33,600 bases of DNA from GCA-002790615 sp964438025 (GTDB taxonomy: Bacteria; Patescibacteriota; Minisyncoccia; Moranbacterales; UBA2206): the NCBI GenBank assembly GCA_964438025.1, contig CAYTIK010000009.1, positions 1 through 33,600 on the forward strand, given 5' to 3'. The notes under the pieces are model-generated. The model did no database searches and was not told where the DNA came from. It worked only from the letters and a program-made list of their open reading frames with translations. This document shows, piece by piece, positions 7,012 through 15,569 of the stretch (within the stretch, counting starts at the first letter, position 1; each line of letters starts with the position of its first letter). The position numbers were made by a program, and so were the translations under genes.

Positions 7012-8595
7012 TTATTTTCTTTCAAGGGCAAAAACGGTAAAGCGGCCGGTGGTGAGGGAATCCAGCAAGCGATAATCCACTTCTTTTTCTTGCAAAGTTT
7101 CGGCGGCGTCTTTCCAGTCGGCCACGACAAAAATTATCAATTCGGAATTTTTTAAGCCGGGCGTGGACGGATCGGTGAGCTTTATTTTATCCTTATCATT
7201 AAAATATTTAACCGACGGGCTGAATTTGAAAGGCGACAGGGAAAACTTTTTTCCTGTCAGCTCGTCCTTTTTTGATAAAGCCAGCATAAAGTTGGAAATA
7301 TCCCGGGATTCTTTGACGCTGATGCCGCCGTAAAGACTGGCCCGGACGGTATAATTTTCCAAATCATAAGTAGCGAAGTAAGTTTTTAGGTTAAGAACAG
7401 CCAAAAACAAGCAAACAATGACAATTAGGCAAAAAGCCACTGGCCGGGAGATTTTTTTCAGCAGGAACTCGATAAGAAAGCCCAAAAAAATATAGGGCAG
7501 GAAAATCAGGATAATGAAATAACGCACGTTGAGTTCATTGGCGATGGGCAAGAGGATTAAAAAAGACAAAAGAGCCGAGGCTAAAACCGCGCCCAAAAAA
7601 ATCTTTTTCCTTTCTGCTTTTTCCGCCAGAAAGTTCTTGATCAGATAAAAAAATCCGAATAAGCCGAATAGTGTTCCCACGAAAGCCGCAGTTATTTCTC
7701 CCGGATTTTTTGAAATCAGGAGTTTTTTCACTTTCAGCCAATTTTTTTGCGGCTCAAAAGAGGAGATGGCGTAAGTGTTGCCCTGGATGAATAACTGCCC
7801 ATCTCGCATGATATTATCAATCAAGGAGGAGTTTTTGGTAGTTTTTTTCTGCGCTCCGGCGAAAAAGTTTTTCAAATTTTTTCCGTCATTTTGGAAATCA
7901 TAAAGAAAAAAAGGCAAATTGAGCAATAAAGCTGTCAGGAAAATCAGGATCAGGCGCGAAAAACTCAGCTTTTTCTCCCGGAAAAAAATGTAAGCGTAGG
8001 CCAGTAATAAAAGCGCGGGCATCAAAATTAAAAGTAAGGTATGGAGCTGGATGCCGATGCCCAGGGAAATAGCCAGCCAAAGATGCCAGAGGCCGAATTT
8101 TTCATCCTTTGATTCAATAATTTTCAGAAGAGACAGCAAGAATAGAATGAAAAAGAAAGGGATGATGTTAGGATTCCAGCCAAAGCGTGAATATTTAATG
8201 ACATAAAAAGAAAAAGCATAAATAAAAACAAGCCATAATGAAATATGGGCGGAGAAGTAATATCTTAAAAAATAAAACAGCAGGGGAATAGACGCCACCG
8301 CCAAAAGCATCACGAATAAAACCATGGTCGCGGGAGTGGCTCCAAAAACAAAACCGGAAAAAGCTTGAAAGTAATAAAACGCCGGTCCCAATTTAAAAAG
8401 TGTTCCGCCAGCCTTGGGTCCGAGCAGAGGAAATTCTTCCCCGGAAAGCATCTTATCAACCACTTCCGCGTCCCGTACCTGGTCGGTATTGAACCGGGTC
8501 AGATCGTCAAAACGGTAAAGCCGCAAAAAAGCGCCGAATATTATGATCAGAAAAAGGAGGATGATTATTTTATTTCTTTTGATGAAAGCAAGCAT
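7012..8595 (-). CDS. GT39-like (GT-C fold) membrane glycosyltransferase
   Basis: This protein of 527 residues has about ten or more membrane segments. After the first membrane helix comes a conserved luminal-loop stretch, FNTDQVRDAEVVD then FPLLGPKAGGTLFKLGPAFYY. This matches GT-C transferases of the ArnT/PMT group, in which an acidic residue in the first loop is catalytic. These enzymes transfer sugars from polyprenyl-phosphate donors on the outer side of the membrane. It is a clear paralogue of the 15563-17314 product (shared LLGPKA.G, LGP.FYYF, YSRF.WNPN). The ATG at 8595 is used: the frame stays open for 28 more codons upstream, but these only translate the 9-mer repeat (NVIN/FKNV-type peptide). 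Confidence 0.85.
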   Translation of the reverse strand: MLAFIKRNKIIILLFLIIIFGAFLRLYRFDDLTRFNTDQVRDAEVVDKMLSGEEFPLLGPKAGGTLFKLGPAFYYFQAFSGFVFGATPATMVLFVMLLAVASIPLLFYFLRYYFSAHISLWLVFIYAFSFYVIKYSRFGWNPNIIPFFFILFLLSLLKIIESKDEKFGLWHLWLAISLGIGIQLHTLLLILMPALLLLAYAYIFFREKKLSFSRLILIFLTALLLNLPFFLYDFQNDGKNLKNFFAGAQKKTTKNSSLIDNIMRDGQLFIQGNTYAISSFEPQKNWLKVKKLLISKNPGEITAAFVGTLFGLFGFFYLIKNFLAEKAERKKIFLGAVLASALLSFLILLPIANELNVRYFIILIFLPYIFLGFLIEFLLKKISRPVAFCLIVIVCLFLAVLNLKTYFATYDLENYTVRASLYGGISVKESRDISNFMLALSKKDELTGKKFSLSPFKFSPSVKYFNDKDKIKLTDPSTPGLKNSELIIFVVADWKDAAETLQEKEVDYRLLDSLTTGRFTVFALERK

Positions 8596-8610
8596 ATGGT
8601 TTAGGCGAAA

Positions 8611-8700
8611 GTTTATAACGTTTATAACGTTCTTAAAGTTCTTAACGTTCTTAAAGTTTGTAAGGTTTATAACGTTCATAAGATTTGTAAAGTTCTTATG
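8611..8700. repeat. Ten consecutive 9-mers (GTTTATAAC/GTTCTTAAA)
   Basis: From 8611 to 8700 the sequence divides exactly into ten 9-nt units of the form GTTYDTAAV, with only the last two departing slightly. Because 9 is a multiple of 3, the array stays open in the frame of the downstream minus-strand gene. It lies in the 5' spacer of that gene, and the same family lies beyond the 3' end of the metallophosphoesterase gene. Confidence 0.85.
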
Positions 8701-8723
8701 CTGCGAATATTATAACAGTTAAT

Positions 8724-10598
8724 TTAATCTTCAAATTTAACTATTTTGACGTAATTTTCCTCGCGGCCGCCGAGAAAAAGCGCCCACTCGTAATTAGTTT
8801 CCAGATTATCGAAATACCAATCGCTCGGCCGGCCCTGGTAATCCGGATTGGTAAAAATGAACCTGTTTTTTTTCTTTAATTCACCTCTTTTTGAAATTAC
8901 GAAATAATCAGGTTTTACCATATTGAGATCTATCTTCCTGGAGCTTAAGCATTTTCCCTTAAAAAACGGACAGATGGTGGCGGAATTAGAGTAAATAATC
9001 AGATTTTCTGGATCAGGTTTTGAATTTAAATATTCGGCTGCTTCATAGAACCCATCTCCCCAAGTGCTGTTGATAGTGAATTTTTTCGGCAGCAGCGGGC
9101 TCTCGTAGCTAAAATAAAAAGGGCGGATAGACCAAAGGGAATAAAGGCCCATAATTAAAACAAAAAACGCAGACAAAACTAGATGTTTTTTTTCTTTCAA
9201 TTGCAAGCTTTCCAAAAATTCGAATAATGCGATGGCTGAAAGGAATGCGAATAAGATCTGGAGAATAAGGCTGTAGCGCACATTGGCCACGACTCTCACG
9301 GAGAGAGTCATTAAAAAATATATCAGGGAAAAAGTTAATATTGACAATAAGGCAGGCGAGAAACTGTTTTTAATTTTCCGGCAGATAGATTTTCCTGCGA
9401 GGAATATCACAAGCAGAAAGCTCAAAGGAGTGAGAGAAAAAATAAAAGGGTAAGCCTCCAGAGAATACAGTTGCAGATTTTTTTCTAAAAATCCGATGCC
9501 TTTCAGCATTTTTCCAAAATTAAATTTTTTTGGTTCCTGGGCATAGGCCGTGTCCCGAAGCTGGTCAAAAGGAATTAATTTTTGTCCAGTCCAAACATTG
9601 GTTATTATTATCAGAACGAGAAGTAAAAATAAACAGCTGGCAGCAATGAGAAGTTTCTTTTTGTGTTTGGAAAAAAAGTTTTCCATTGCATCAAAAAGCT
9701 TCTCTCTGAAATAGGCGATAGCGCCCAAAAGGAAGATGGCGAAAAAAATAAAACCAGTAAAATCTCCTCTTCTGAAAAATTGAGCGATGCCTTTTGTCAG
9801 GTAAGATGGTTCCACAAAAATTGCCGGGATAAAAAAGACAAAAACAACGATTGAAATAATAAACATGGCGAGAAGATTGAAAAATTCCTTCAAGATAAAT
9901 TTAGAACTCATTTTATTTTCTTCGTCGCCGTTTTTGAATAGTATTGTTGACAGTAAAAACAGAAAATACAAGGCGAAAAGGATAATCGCGGTGTATTTGG
10001 AAAGCAGGGCAAAGCCGGTAAAAATTCCCGCCAGCAGAATAAACTTAAGTTCTTTTTTATTAAGGTATGCCAGATAAGAAAAAACAGACAAACCGCTGAA
10101 TATCCAAAGGAAGCTGTCAGGATTTATTATTTTCGTGATCCCGATAAGTATCGGATTGAGCGCTATAAACATCGTGGAAAAAAGAGCCAGCCAATCAGAA
10201 TCAAAAGCCTGGCGGATAAGCCAGAAGAATAAAAAAAGGGAAAACGTCGCTAGCAGCAAAATGGGAAATCTAAAGACAAAGTTCAGGCGCTCCGTCCGGC
10301 TAACATCAAAAATAGTGAAAAGCCCATTCTTGATCCTATGGCTTTCCGGCTCTGGCTCAAAAAGAAGCCCAATACCGGAAAAAAGGGCGATAGTGACCCC
10401 CGGCTTATCGTTTATATAAGTTTTTTTCCAGTCTTTTTCTTTCAGCGCTTCCCAGTAATTGCCTATTCTTTCGTATTTCCAAAGATGCTCGTCAGTAGTT
10501 TCAGACTTTGTCAGATGATAAAATCCGAAACTGAAAAAGGATGCGATAGAAGCTAATAAAAAGGCCAGAATGATTATTTTTTCCTTTTGGATTTTCAT
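8724..10598 (-). CDS. GT39-like (GT-C fold) membrane glycosyltransferase
   Basis: This protein of about 624 residues has an N-terminal membrane helix, then a loop with ETTDEHLWKYERIGNYW and NDKPGVTIALFSGIGLLF, then many membrane segments and a soluble C-terminal part containing STWGDGFYEAAEYLN. It is strongly related to the 12254-14524 product (DKPG.T, FRFPIL, INPDS, GDG.YEAA.YLN), so these two are paralogues separated by the GH28 gene. The acidic TTDE in the first loop is the likely catalytic position by analogy to ArnT/PMT enzymes. The ATG at 10598 is preferred. A TTG at 10658 would overlap the upstream gene and add only a low-complexity peptide. Neither has a convincing ribosome binding site. 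Confidence 0.82.
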   Translation of the reverse strand: MKIQKEKIIILAFLLASIASFFSFGFYHLTKSETTDEHLWKYERIGNYWEALKEKDWKKTYINDKPGVTIALFSGIGLLFEPEPESHRIKNGLFTIFDVSRTERLNFVFRFPILLLATFSLFLFFWLIRQAFDSDWLALFSTMFIALNPILIGITKIINPDSFLWIFSGLSVFSYLAYLNKKELKFILLAGIFTGFALLSKYTAIILFALYFLFLLSTILFKNGDEENKMSSKFILKEFFNLLAMFIISIVVFVFFIPAIFVEPSYLTKGIAQFFRRGDFTGFIFFAIFLLGAIAYFREKLFDAMENFFSKHKKKLLIAASCLFLLLVLIIITNVWTGQKLIPFDQLRDTAYAQEPKKFNFGKMLKGIGFLEKNLQLYSLEAYPFIFSLTPLSFLLVIFLAGKSICRKIKNSFSPALLSILTFSLIYFLMTLSVRVVANVRYSLILQILFAFLSAIALFEFLESLQLKEKKHLVLSAFFVLIMGLYSLWSIRPFYFSYESPLLPKKFTINSTWGDGFYEAAEYLNSKPDPENLIIYSNSATICPFFKGKCLSSRKIDLNMVKPDYFVISKRGELKKKNRFIFTNPDYQGRPSDWYFDNLETNYEWALFLGGREENYVKIVKFED

Positions 10599-10644
10599 GC
10601 CAGTTAATTTTAAAAATTTGATAAATTTAAATTTTACTGAAAAA

Positions 10645-12237
10645 TCAGTCAATTTCAACCTGTTTTTCTATGCCATTTTCTATAGAGAAGCAAGCTTTTT
10701 CCAGCCCAGATTCTTTGAGATTGATGTTTAATGTCTTTCTTCCCTCTATATTTAAGCATAAATTGGAAGAATTTTCACATTTAAAATTTTTAAATTTTAT
10801 ATTCTGGCTATCTCTAACTTGAAGAGCGTGTTTAGAAGAAATTGTTTTTAAGGAAACATTTTCAAATTCAATATTTTTTGCATATTTCATATCTGACCCA
10901 TCTTCCGCTTGAAAATCAATATTTTTGAAAAAAATGTTTTCCATTTTGCCATTCGGCAAGCCGATTATATCAAAAGCTTTATGCAAAAATTTTCCATCAA
11001 TGTTTTCAATATGGATATTCCTCAGAAGCGGTTCACGCAAAATTTTAGCTGATAAAGCCGTCTTATATTTTAAATTAAAAACAATAGCCTCATTTCTGAT
11101 CATATTCATTTTAATATTTTTCATCCAGATATTTTCGATAAATCCTCCGCGGCTGTCAGCGGATTTCAGGCGTAGTCCGGAATTAGTACTGTCAAAGGTG
11201 GAATCCGCAATAAAAACATTGCGCACTCCTCCAGACATTTCACTTCCGATCGCGATGGCTCCGTGGCCGTTTGTGAATTTTGAATTTTTTATGACAATAT
11301 TTTCCGAGGGGCGATTAGTGCGGAGACCTTCATCTTCCAACCCGGATTTTATAGCGATAGCATCGTCTCCGGTGGAAAAAGCAGAATCTTCAATTAAAAT
11401 GTTTTTTGAAGATTCAATGGCGATTCCATCGGTATTGGCCGAATGGGTGTTAATACTTACTCCTTTCACGATTATGTTTTCGGAATAAACCGGGTGAATT
11501 GTCCACATCGGGCCGTTTTCTACCGTTAATCCTTCGATGAGAATATTCCGGCAACTTATAAATTGAATAAAAGACGGTCTTAATCCGGAATCTTTTGTTC
11601 CCCAGACCCTTTTTTCTACCGGAATATTTGATTGGGACATTTGAAAAAGTTTTTCGCGCTGGATTTCGCTGTTGTCAATACTGGCCCATTCTTCCCAGAA
11701 GTCGCCATTGCCTGAGATTTTTCCGCTGCCCGTCAAGGCGATATTTTCACAATCTTTGGCGTAAATCGGAGGAGAAAAATTATAATATTCCATCCCTTGG
11801 AATTTGGTAAAAACAGCCGGCAAATAATCATCCAGATTGGAGGTAAATGTAATTTCCGAATTTTTGTCAAGATAAAGGTTAATGTTGCTTTTAAGATGAA
11901 TTGGGCCGGTGAGCCATTTCCCTTTGGGAAAGATTATTTTTCCGCCGCCTTTTTGGAAACAATCCGCGATGGCTTCTTTGATCGGCCGGGTATTTACAAA
12001 GATCCCATCGCCGATGGCGCCGTAATCTTTGATATTGCAAATATTTTTAGGAAATTGCGGCCGGTTAAGAAGCGGCATGGTAAAAGGCGCTTCACTTATT
12101 TTATCTTCCACGTAATCCGTGTTTTTGATGTCGTCCCTTTGGGCATATTTATTTTTCAGAAAAAATCCCAAGCTTAAAAGAAGGAAGGTAAGAGCAATAA
12201 AAATAATTATTGTTTTTTTGTTTTTTAGCGCAGCCAT
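10645..12237 (-). CDS. Membrane-anchored GH28 family (polygalacturonase-like) glycoside hydrolase
   Basis: This 530-residue protein has an N-terminal membrane segment (about residues 9-26), then the pectate-lyase-like opening ICNIKDYGAIGDG and a right-handed beta helix. All four catalytic blocks of GH28 are present in order: NTD (268-270), DD (291-292) in TGDDAIAIKSG, GHG (324-326) and R-x-K (356-358). GH28 enzymes hydrolyse galacturonan and related uronic-acid polymers outside the cell. The enzyme sits between two paralogous GT39-like genes, so trimming the cell's own acidic glycan is as likely as feeding on plant pectin. The ATG at 12237 lies 16 bases past the upstream stop; an in-frame TTG at 12264 would overlap that gene. 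Confidence 0.88.
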   Translation of the reverse strand: MAALKNKKTIIIFIALTFLLLSLGFFLKNKYAQRDDIKNTDYVEDKISEAPFTMPLLNRPQFPKNICNIKDYGAIGDGIFVNTRPIKEAIADCFQKGGGKIIFPKGKWLTGPIHLKSNINLYLDKNSEITFTSNLDDYLPAVFTKFQGMEYYNFSPPIYAKDCENIALTGSGKISGNGDFWEEWASIDNSEIQREKLFQMSQSNIPVEKRVWGTKDSGLRPSFIQFISCRNILIEGLTVENGPMWTIHPVYSENIIVKGVSINTHSANTDGIAIESSKNILIEDSAFSTGDDAIAIKSGLEDEGLRTNRPSENIVIKNSKFTNGHGAIAIGSEMSGGVRNVFIADSTFDSTNSGLRLKSADSRGGFIENIWMKNIKMNMIRNEAIVFNLKYKTALSAKILREPLLRNIHIENIDGKFLHKAFDIIGLPNGKMENIFFKNIDFQAEDGSDMKYAKNIEFENVSLKTISSKHALQVRDSQNIKFKNFKCENSSNLCLNIEGRKTLNINLKESGLEKACFSIENGIEKQVEID

Positions 12238-12253
12238 TTTAAATTTAAGAAGC

Positions 12254-14524
12254 TTAATTTTCAATCCCAGTTTTTAATTTTTCGTAGGAAAATATTTTAA
12301 TAAAATTATTCGGCCGGCCGCCGATATTCAGCCGGTAGTCGTAATTATCCAGTTCGTAAATTTTATCCACTTCAATTTCAAAATCATTGTGGCGGCCTTT
12401 ATAGGGGATATGTCTGACTGTCCGGCTCTGCCGGCTGGCAGAAACGACAAAATAGTCTATCCGGATGCCCTTGTTCAGTTCAAAAGTGTCCAGGCAGCCG
12501 CCTTGAAAAAAATAGCAGACCCCGCGCTTATCAGTCCAGATCGTGAGATTTTTAGCATCGGGCAGGGCATTTAGATAACCGGCTGCTTCATAGCTGCCAT
12601 CGCCCATGTCTTTTAGATTTAAAACATAATTTTTCGGCAGGAATTCGGACGCATAGCTGAAGTAGAACGGCTTAATATTGTTCAAACTGAAAAGCAAAAA
12701 AACCGCCGTAATTCCAAAGAAGATAAATTTCGTTTTTTCTCCAAAATTTTTCAGCAAAAGATTTAAACCCAGAGAAGAGAGGATAAAGGCCAGCGGGTAA
12801 ATGATTATCTGGTATCTGACAGTCGCGCCGAGATTGCTAAAAAAACAAGCCACATAATAAAAGAAGATAAAAAGCGCCAGAGAGGCAATCCAAATATCGT
12901 TTTCTCCGGGTAGTTTTTTAAAAAATAATCCCAGTAGAGCGGCGAGCATCAGCAAAAAAGCCAGAGGATGGATGCCGAAAATTAGAGGATAGAAATTTGC
13001 CAGAAAAGCGCCCGCGATATTCTCGGGATTTATGATGGAAGACTTGGGAGAGGCCAGGATCGTTTCAAAATTTACCCAGCCCATACCGAATAAAACATTG
13101 GCGGCGGATAAGATGATCGCTGATAAAAACAACAAGCTGATAATTTTGACAAGAACAGCTCTTTTTTTGGAAAGATAGTCCAGAATAATGAGGGAAAGCT
13201 TCCCTTTCAGTAAATAAATTTCTCCCAAAACTGCCAAAATGACGATAAAAAATATCTGCCAAAATTTCAGAAAAGCTTCAGAAAAAATTGTGGCCTCGGC
13301 AATTCTGCCCAAATCTACCCAAGCTGCCGGCAGAAAAATAAAAAAAGTCAGCAGGGAAAGATAGACAAGGGCGAGATAATCCCAGAGGGATTTTTTAAAA
13401 TATTCAGGCCAGCTCGAATGCGTTTTTTCGTTCAGAATAAAATTGAGGAAGATCATGGCGAAATAAAAAACAAAAAAGAAATTAGCGATGTATTTAGTCA
13501 GAAGAGAAAAACCCAAAAAAATAGCCGCGAAAAATAGATATTTTTTTTCTTGATTTTTGAGAAATAAAAAGTAGCCCAAAAGCGACAAGGTGGAAAAGAC
13601 CCAGAAAATGGAATCCGGGTTTATTATCCGGGAAATTCCTAGGAGGATTGGAGAAAATCCGATGAAAATAACCGCTAGAATGGCGTTGTACTTGTCCAGC
13701 AGTTTGGCTATAAAAAAATAAAAAACAACCAACATTAGAGCATTAAAGAAAAGAATGGGAAAGCGCATGGGGAAATTCATTTCCTCGATATTTTTTAAGA
13801 AAAATCTAATCTCTCCTTCCTTCTTTGCGAGATCATATTCTTTGGGATTAACCTGAAGCATGCCCATCCCGGATAAAGCCGCGACGGTGATACCGGGCTT
13901 GTCGCTAATCATGGTTTTTTGCCATTCGCCGTCCAGCGCATTATTCCAAAATTTGGGAATGCGGTCGAAGGTCCAGAGCGGTTCGTCAACAGCGGCAAAT
14001 TTGGCCAGATGGTAGCAGCCGAAAGCCAGATTGGATATTACCACCAGAGAGAGGACGACGATGATAAAAAAATTGGTTTTTTTGTCCGCTGGCGAAGATT
14101 CTTTCTTTCTGATTCCCGCCAAGAAATCGCCCATTTTTCCGGAGCGGAAAAGTTTCAGGAAAAAAATGAAACTGGCAGCCATGATAATCAGATTGGCGAA
14201 AGCGCGGGCAGGATTTTTAAATTTGGCCGGATGGTTGAAATAACCGAAAGCGATCAAAATGGCCGAAGGCAGAAGTATTAAGATAAAAACTTCCAGTATT
14301 TTTTTCCAGTCTATTTTTTCGCTTGGATCTTTTAGGAAAGCCGCTAGCGCAAAAAGCGCGATCAAGAATAAGTAAATCAGGCGGCAATTAATCACCTGGG
14401 GGATAAAAGGGGTGAAAATGGCATGGTAAGCATAATAAAGAGAATTAGCCAGAAAAAGGAAAGAAAAAAGGAAAGCGACCTTTTTATTCAGAACAGGATT
14501 TAAGAAAATAATTTTTTTAAACAT
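12254..14524 (-). CDS. GT39-like membrane glycosyltransferase with extra N-terminal membrane domain
   Basis: This 756-residue protein has two parts. Residues 1 to about 165 hold four or five membrane helices with no recognisable motif. Residues from about 170 onward repeat the architecture of the 8724-10598 product: VDEPLWTFDRIPKFW, SDKPGITVAALSGMG, MRFPILF, RIINPDSIFW and a C-terminal GDGSYEAAGYLN. The acidic VDE pair in the first loop is the expected catalytic site of a GT-C enzyme. The N-terminal addition is absent from the paralogue and may be a fused helper domain. It starts at the ATG at 14524, nine bases past the stop of the beta-helix gene, so it lies in the same operon. Confidence 0.83.
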   Translation of the reverse strand: MFKKIIFLNPVLNKKVAFLFSFLFLANSLYYAYHAIFTPFIPQVINCRLIYLFLIALFALAAFLKDPSEKIDWKKILEVFILILLPSAILIAFGYFNHPAKFKNPARAFANLIIMAASFIFFLKLFRSGKMGDFLAGIRKKESSPADKKTNFFIIVVLSLVVISNLAFGCYHLAKFAAVDEPLWTFDRIPKFWNNALDGEWQKTMISDKPGITVAALSGMGMLQVNPKEYDLAKKEGEIRFFLKNIEEMNFPMRFPILFFNALMLVVFYFFIAKLLDKYNAILAVIFIGFSPILLGISRIINPDSIFWVFSTLSLLGYFLFLKNQEKKYLFFAAIFLGFSLLTKYIANFFFVFYFAMIFLNFILNEKTHSSWPEYFKKSLWDYLALVYLSLLTFFIFLPAAWVDLGRIAEATIFSEAFLKFWQIFFIVILAVLGEIYLLKGKLSLIILDYLSKKRAVLVKIISLLFLSAIILSAANVLFGMGWVNFETILASPKSSIINPENIAGAFLANFYPLIFGIHPLAFLLMLAALLGLFFKKLPGENDIWIASLALFIFFYYVACFFSNLGATVRYQIIIYPLAFILSSLGLNLLLKNFGEKTKFIFFGITAVFLLFSLNNIKPFYFSYASEFLPKNYVLNLKDMGDGSYEAAGYLNALPDAKNLTIWTDKRGVCYFFQGGCLDTFELNKGIRIDYFVVSASRQSRTVRHIPYKGRHNDFEIEVDKIYELDNYDYRLNIGGRPNNFIKIFSYEKLKTGIEN

Positions 14525-14533
14525 AGGTATAGC

Positions 14534-15535
14534 TTATTTTTTAGTGATTTCCAAAGATCTGGTTTTGATTACGCCTTCCATAACATTGTCAGCGGCGATG
14601 GTCACGGAATCTCTCCAGTAGTTTTTTATCCGCCCTTCTCCACCGGATGGGCTCTTGACGGAAACGGTATATTTTTCCGCATCCAGCGCCTTGATGTAAT
14701 TTCCGCGGATGAGAATGGAGCCTTTTTCCGGCATTTCTGCGTAATATTGGCAGGTGATGCCGTTGGCGCCGTTGTCCCAGATATTATTTTCTTCAATCTG
14801 CAGGGAGGATCTGCCCACGACCAGTTCGATGCCGCTCTCTTCGTTGGCGTAAATATTATTGGTTTTTATTTCTCCGGAAACTTCTTGCCGCAAATCTATC
14901 CCTTCTTCTTTATTGGCATGGACATTATTGCCGATTATTTGTATTTTTCTACCGCTTTGGATATAAAAACCTTTGCCGGAACTGTTAAAAATCTCTGAAT
15001 TTTTAACAATGATTTCGGAACCGGAAGGCCGGGCGTCAATACCTATTTTTTTAAATTCTTTGACGGAACAATCTTCAATAGTAGCTTGCTCTTCAGCGGA
15101 AATGCCGACAAAGCCGCCGATTACAGTTAGACCGTCTAGCCGGGAATTATTTTTCATTATAACAGTTGGCAATAGAGGATCGCTGCCCCTAACAATTACG
15201 CCATCGCGGCTTTCTCCGTGAATTTCCATGTTTTCCGGTATTACAATGTTTTCAGCGTATTCCCCATTCTGCAGATGAATTTTCGGCAGGCCAGCTTTTT
15301 TCTTAGTTGCGGCTTGAAAAGCCTGAGACAGATCAGCATAAGGATATTTTTCCGATCCCAGCTTGAGCCAGCCTTGGTAGTGATTATCAACATACAGATC
15401 AGATATCGTCTGGTAAGACTGATAAAATTTGAAAATATAAAAAGCTAAGCCCACTAAAAAAAAGAACAGTCCCAACAAGACAATTTTTTTCCACCATTGA
15501 TTACTTTTCTCAGGTGTAATAGAATCTAAGTGCAT
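14534..15535 (-). CDS. Membrane-anchored right-handed beta-helix protein
   Basis: This 333-residue protein has one N-terminal membrane helix (about 16-36), then DLYVDNHYQGW and a DUF1565/NosD-type parallel beta helix of repeated coils with regularly spaced G-I-x-V and N-N-I steps, as in NEEGIDL-type and ESGIELVVG-type turns. The fold is shared by lyases, C5-epimerases and structural proteins, and no catalytic set is identifiable here. It is a paralogue of the 17368-18801 protein over most of the helix. It heads a minus-strand operon with the GT39 and GH28 genes, so a role on the exported glycan is plausible. The -10 box of its promoter ends seven bases before the ATG, implying a leaderless transcript. 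Confidence 0.85.
   Translation of the reverse strand: MHLDSITPEKSNQWWKKIVLLGLFFFLVGLAFYIFKFYQSYQTISDLYVDNHYQGWLKLGSEKYPYADLSQAFQAATKKKAGLPKIHLQNGEYAENIVIPENMEIHGESRDGVIVRGSDPLLPTVIMKNNSRLDGLTVIGGFVGISAEEQATIEDCSVKEFKKIGIDARPSGSEIIVKNSEIFNSSGKGFYIQSGRKIQIIGNNVHANKEEGIDLRQEVSGEIKTNNIYANEESGIELVVGRSSLQIEENNIWDNGANGITCQYYAEMPEKGSILIRGNYIKALDAEKYTVSVKSPSGGEGRIKNYWRDSVTIAADNVMEGVIKTRSLEITKK
15497..15525 (+). promoter_or_regulatory. Promoter for the plus-strand GT39-like gene
   Basis: TTGATT (15497-15502) and TAGAAT (15520-15525) are separated by 17 bases. The start point near 15532 would leave a leader of about 30 nt before the ATG at 15563. It lies inside the first codons of the divergent gene. 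Confidence 0.5.
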
Positions 15536-15541
15536 AAGTTA

Positions 15542-15569
15542 ATTCTAATTAGAACAGCTTAAATGTCAA
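15542..15569 (-). promoter_or_regulatory. Promoter for the beta-helix/GT39/GH28 operon (leaderless)
   Basis: On the minus strand a perfect TTGACA (complement of 15564-15569) and TAGAAT (complement of 15542-15547) are 16 bases apart. The expected start point coincides with the ATG at 15535. The -35 box lies inside the first codons of the divergent gene, and the 12-bp palindrome TTCTAATTAGAA (15543-15554) overlaps the -10 box. Confidence 0.6.

Noticed and set aside
7010..7130. Extended N-terminus of the metallophosphoesterase (40 extra residues).
   Set aside because: The extension overlaps the end of the GT39-like gene in another frame and precedes the membrane anchor. The ATG one base past the stop codon is far more natural.
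8611..8700. Regular repeats might be a CRISPR array.
   Set aside because: The repeats are contiguous 9-mers without spacers, and no cas gene is present in the window.
10925..11488. A 187-codon plus-strand frame inside the GH28 gene.
   Set aside because: It is antisense to a gene whose catalytic motifs are all intact. Its translation is low-complexity and has no ribosome binding site.
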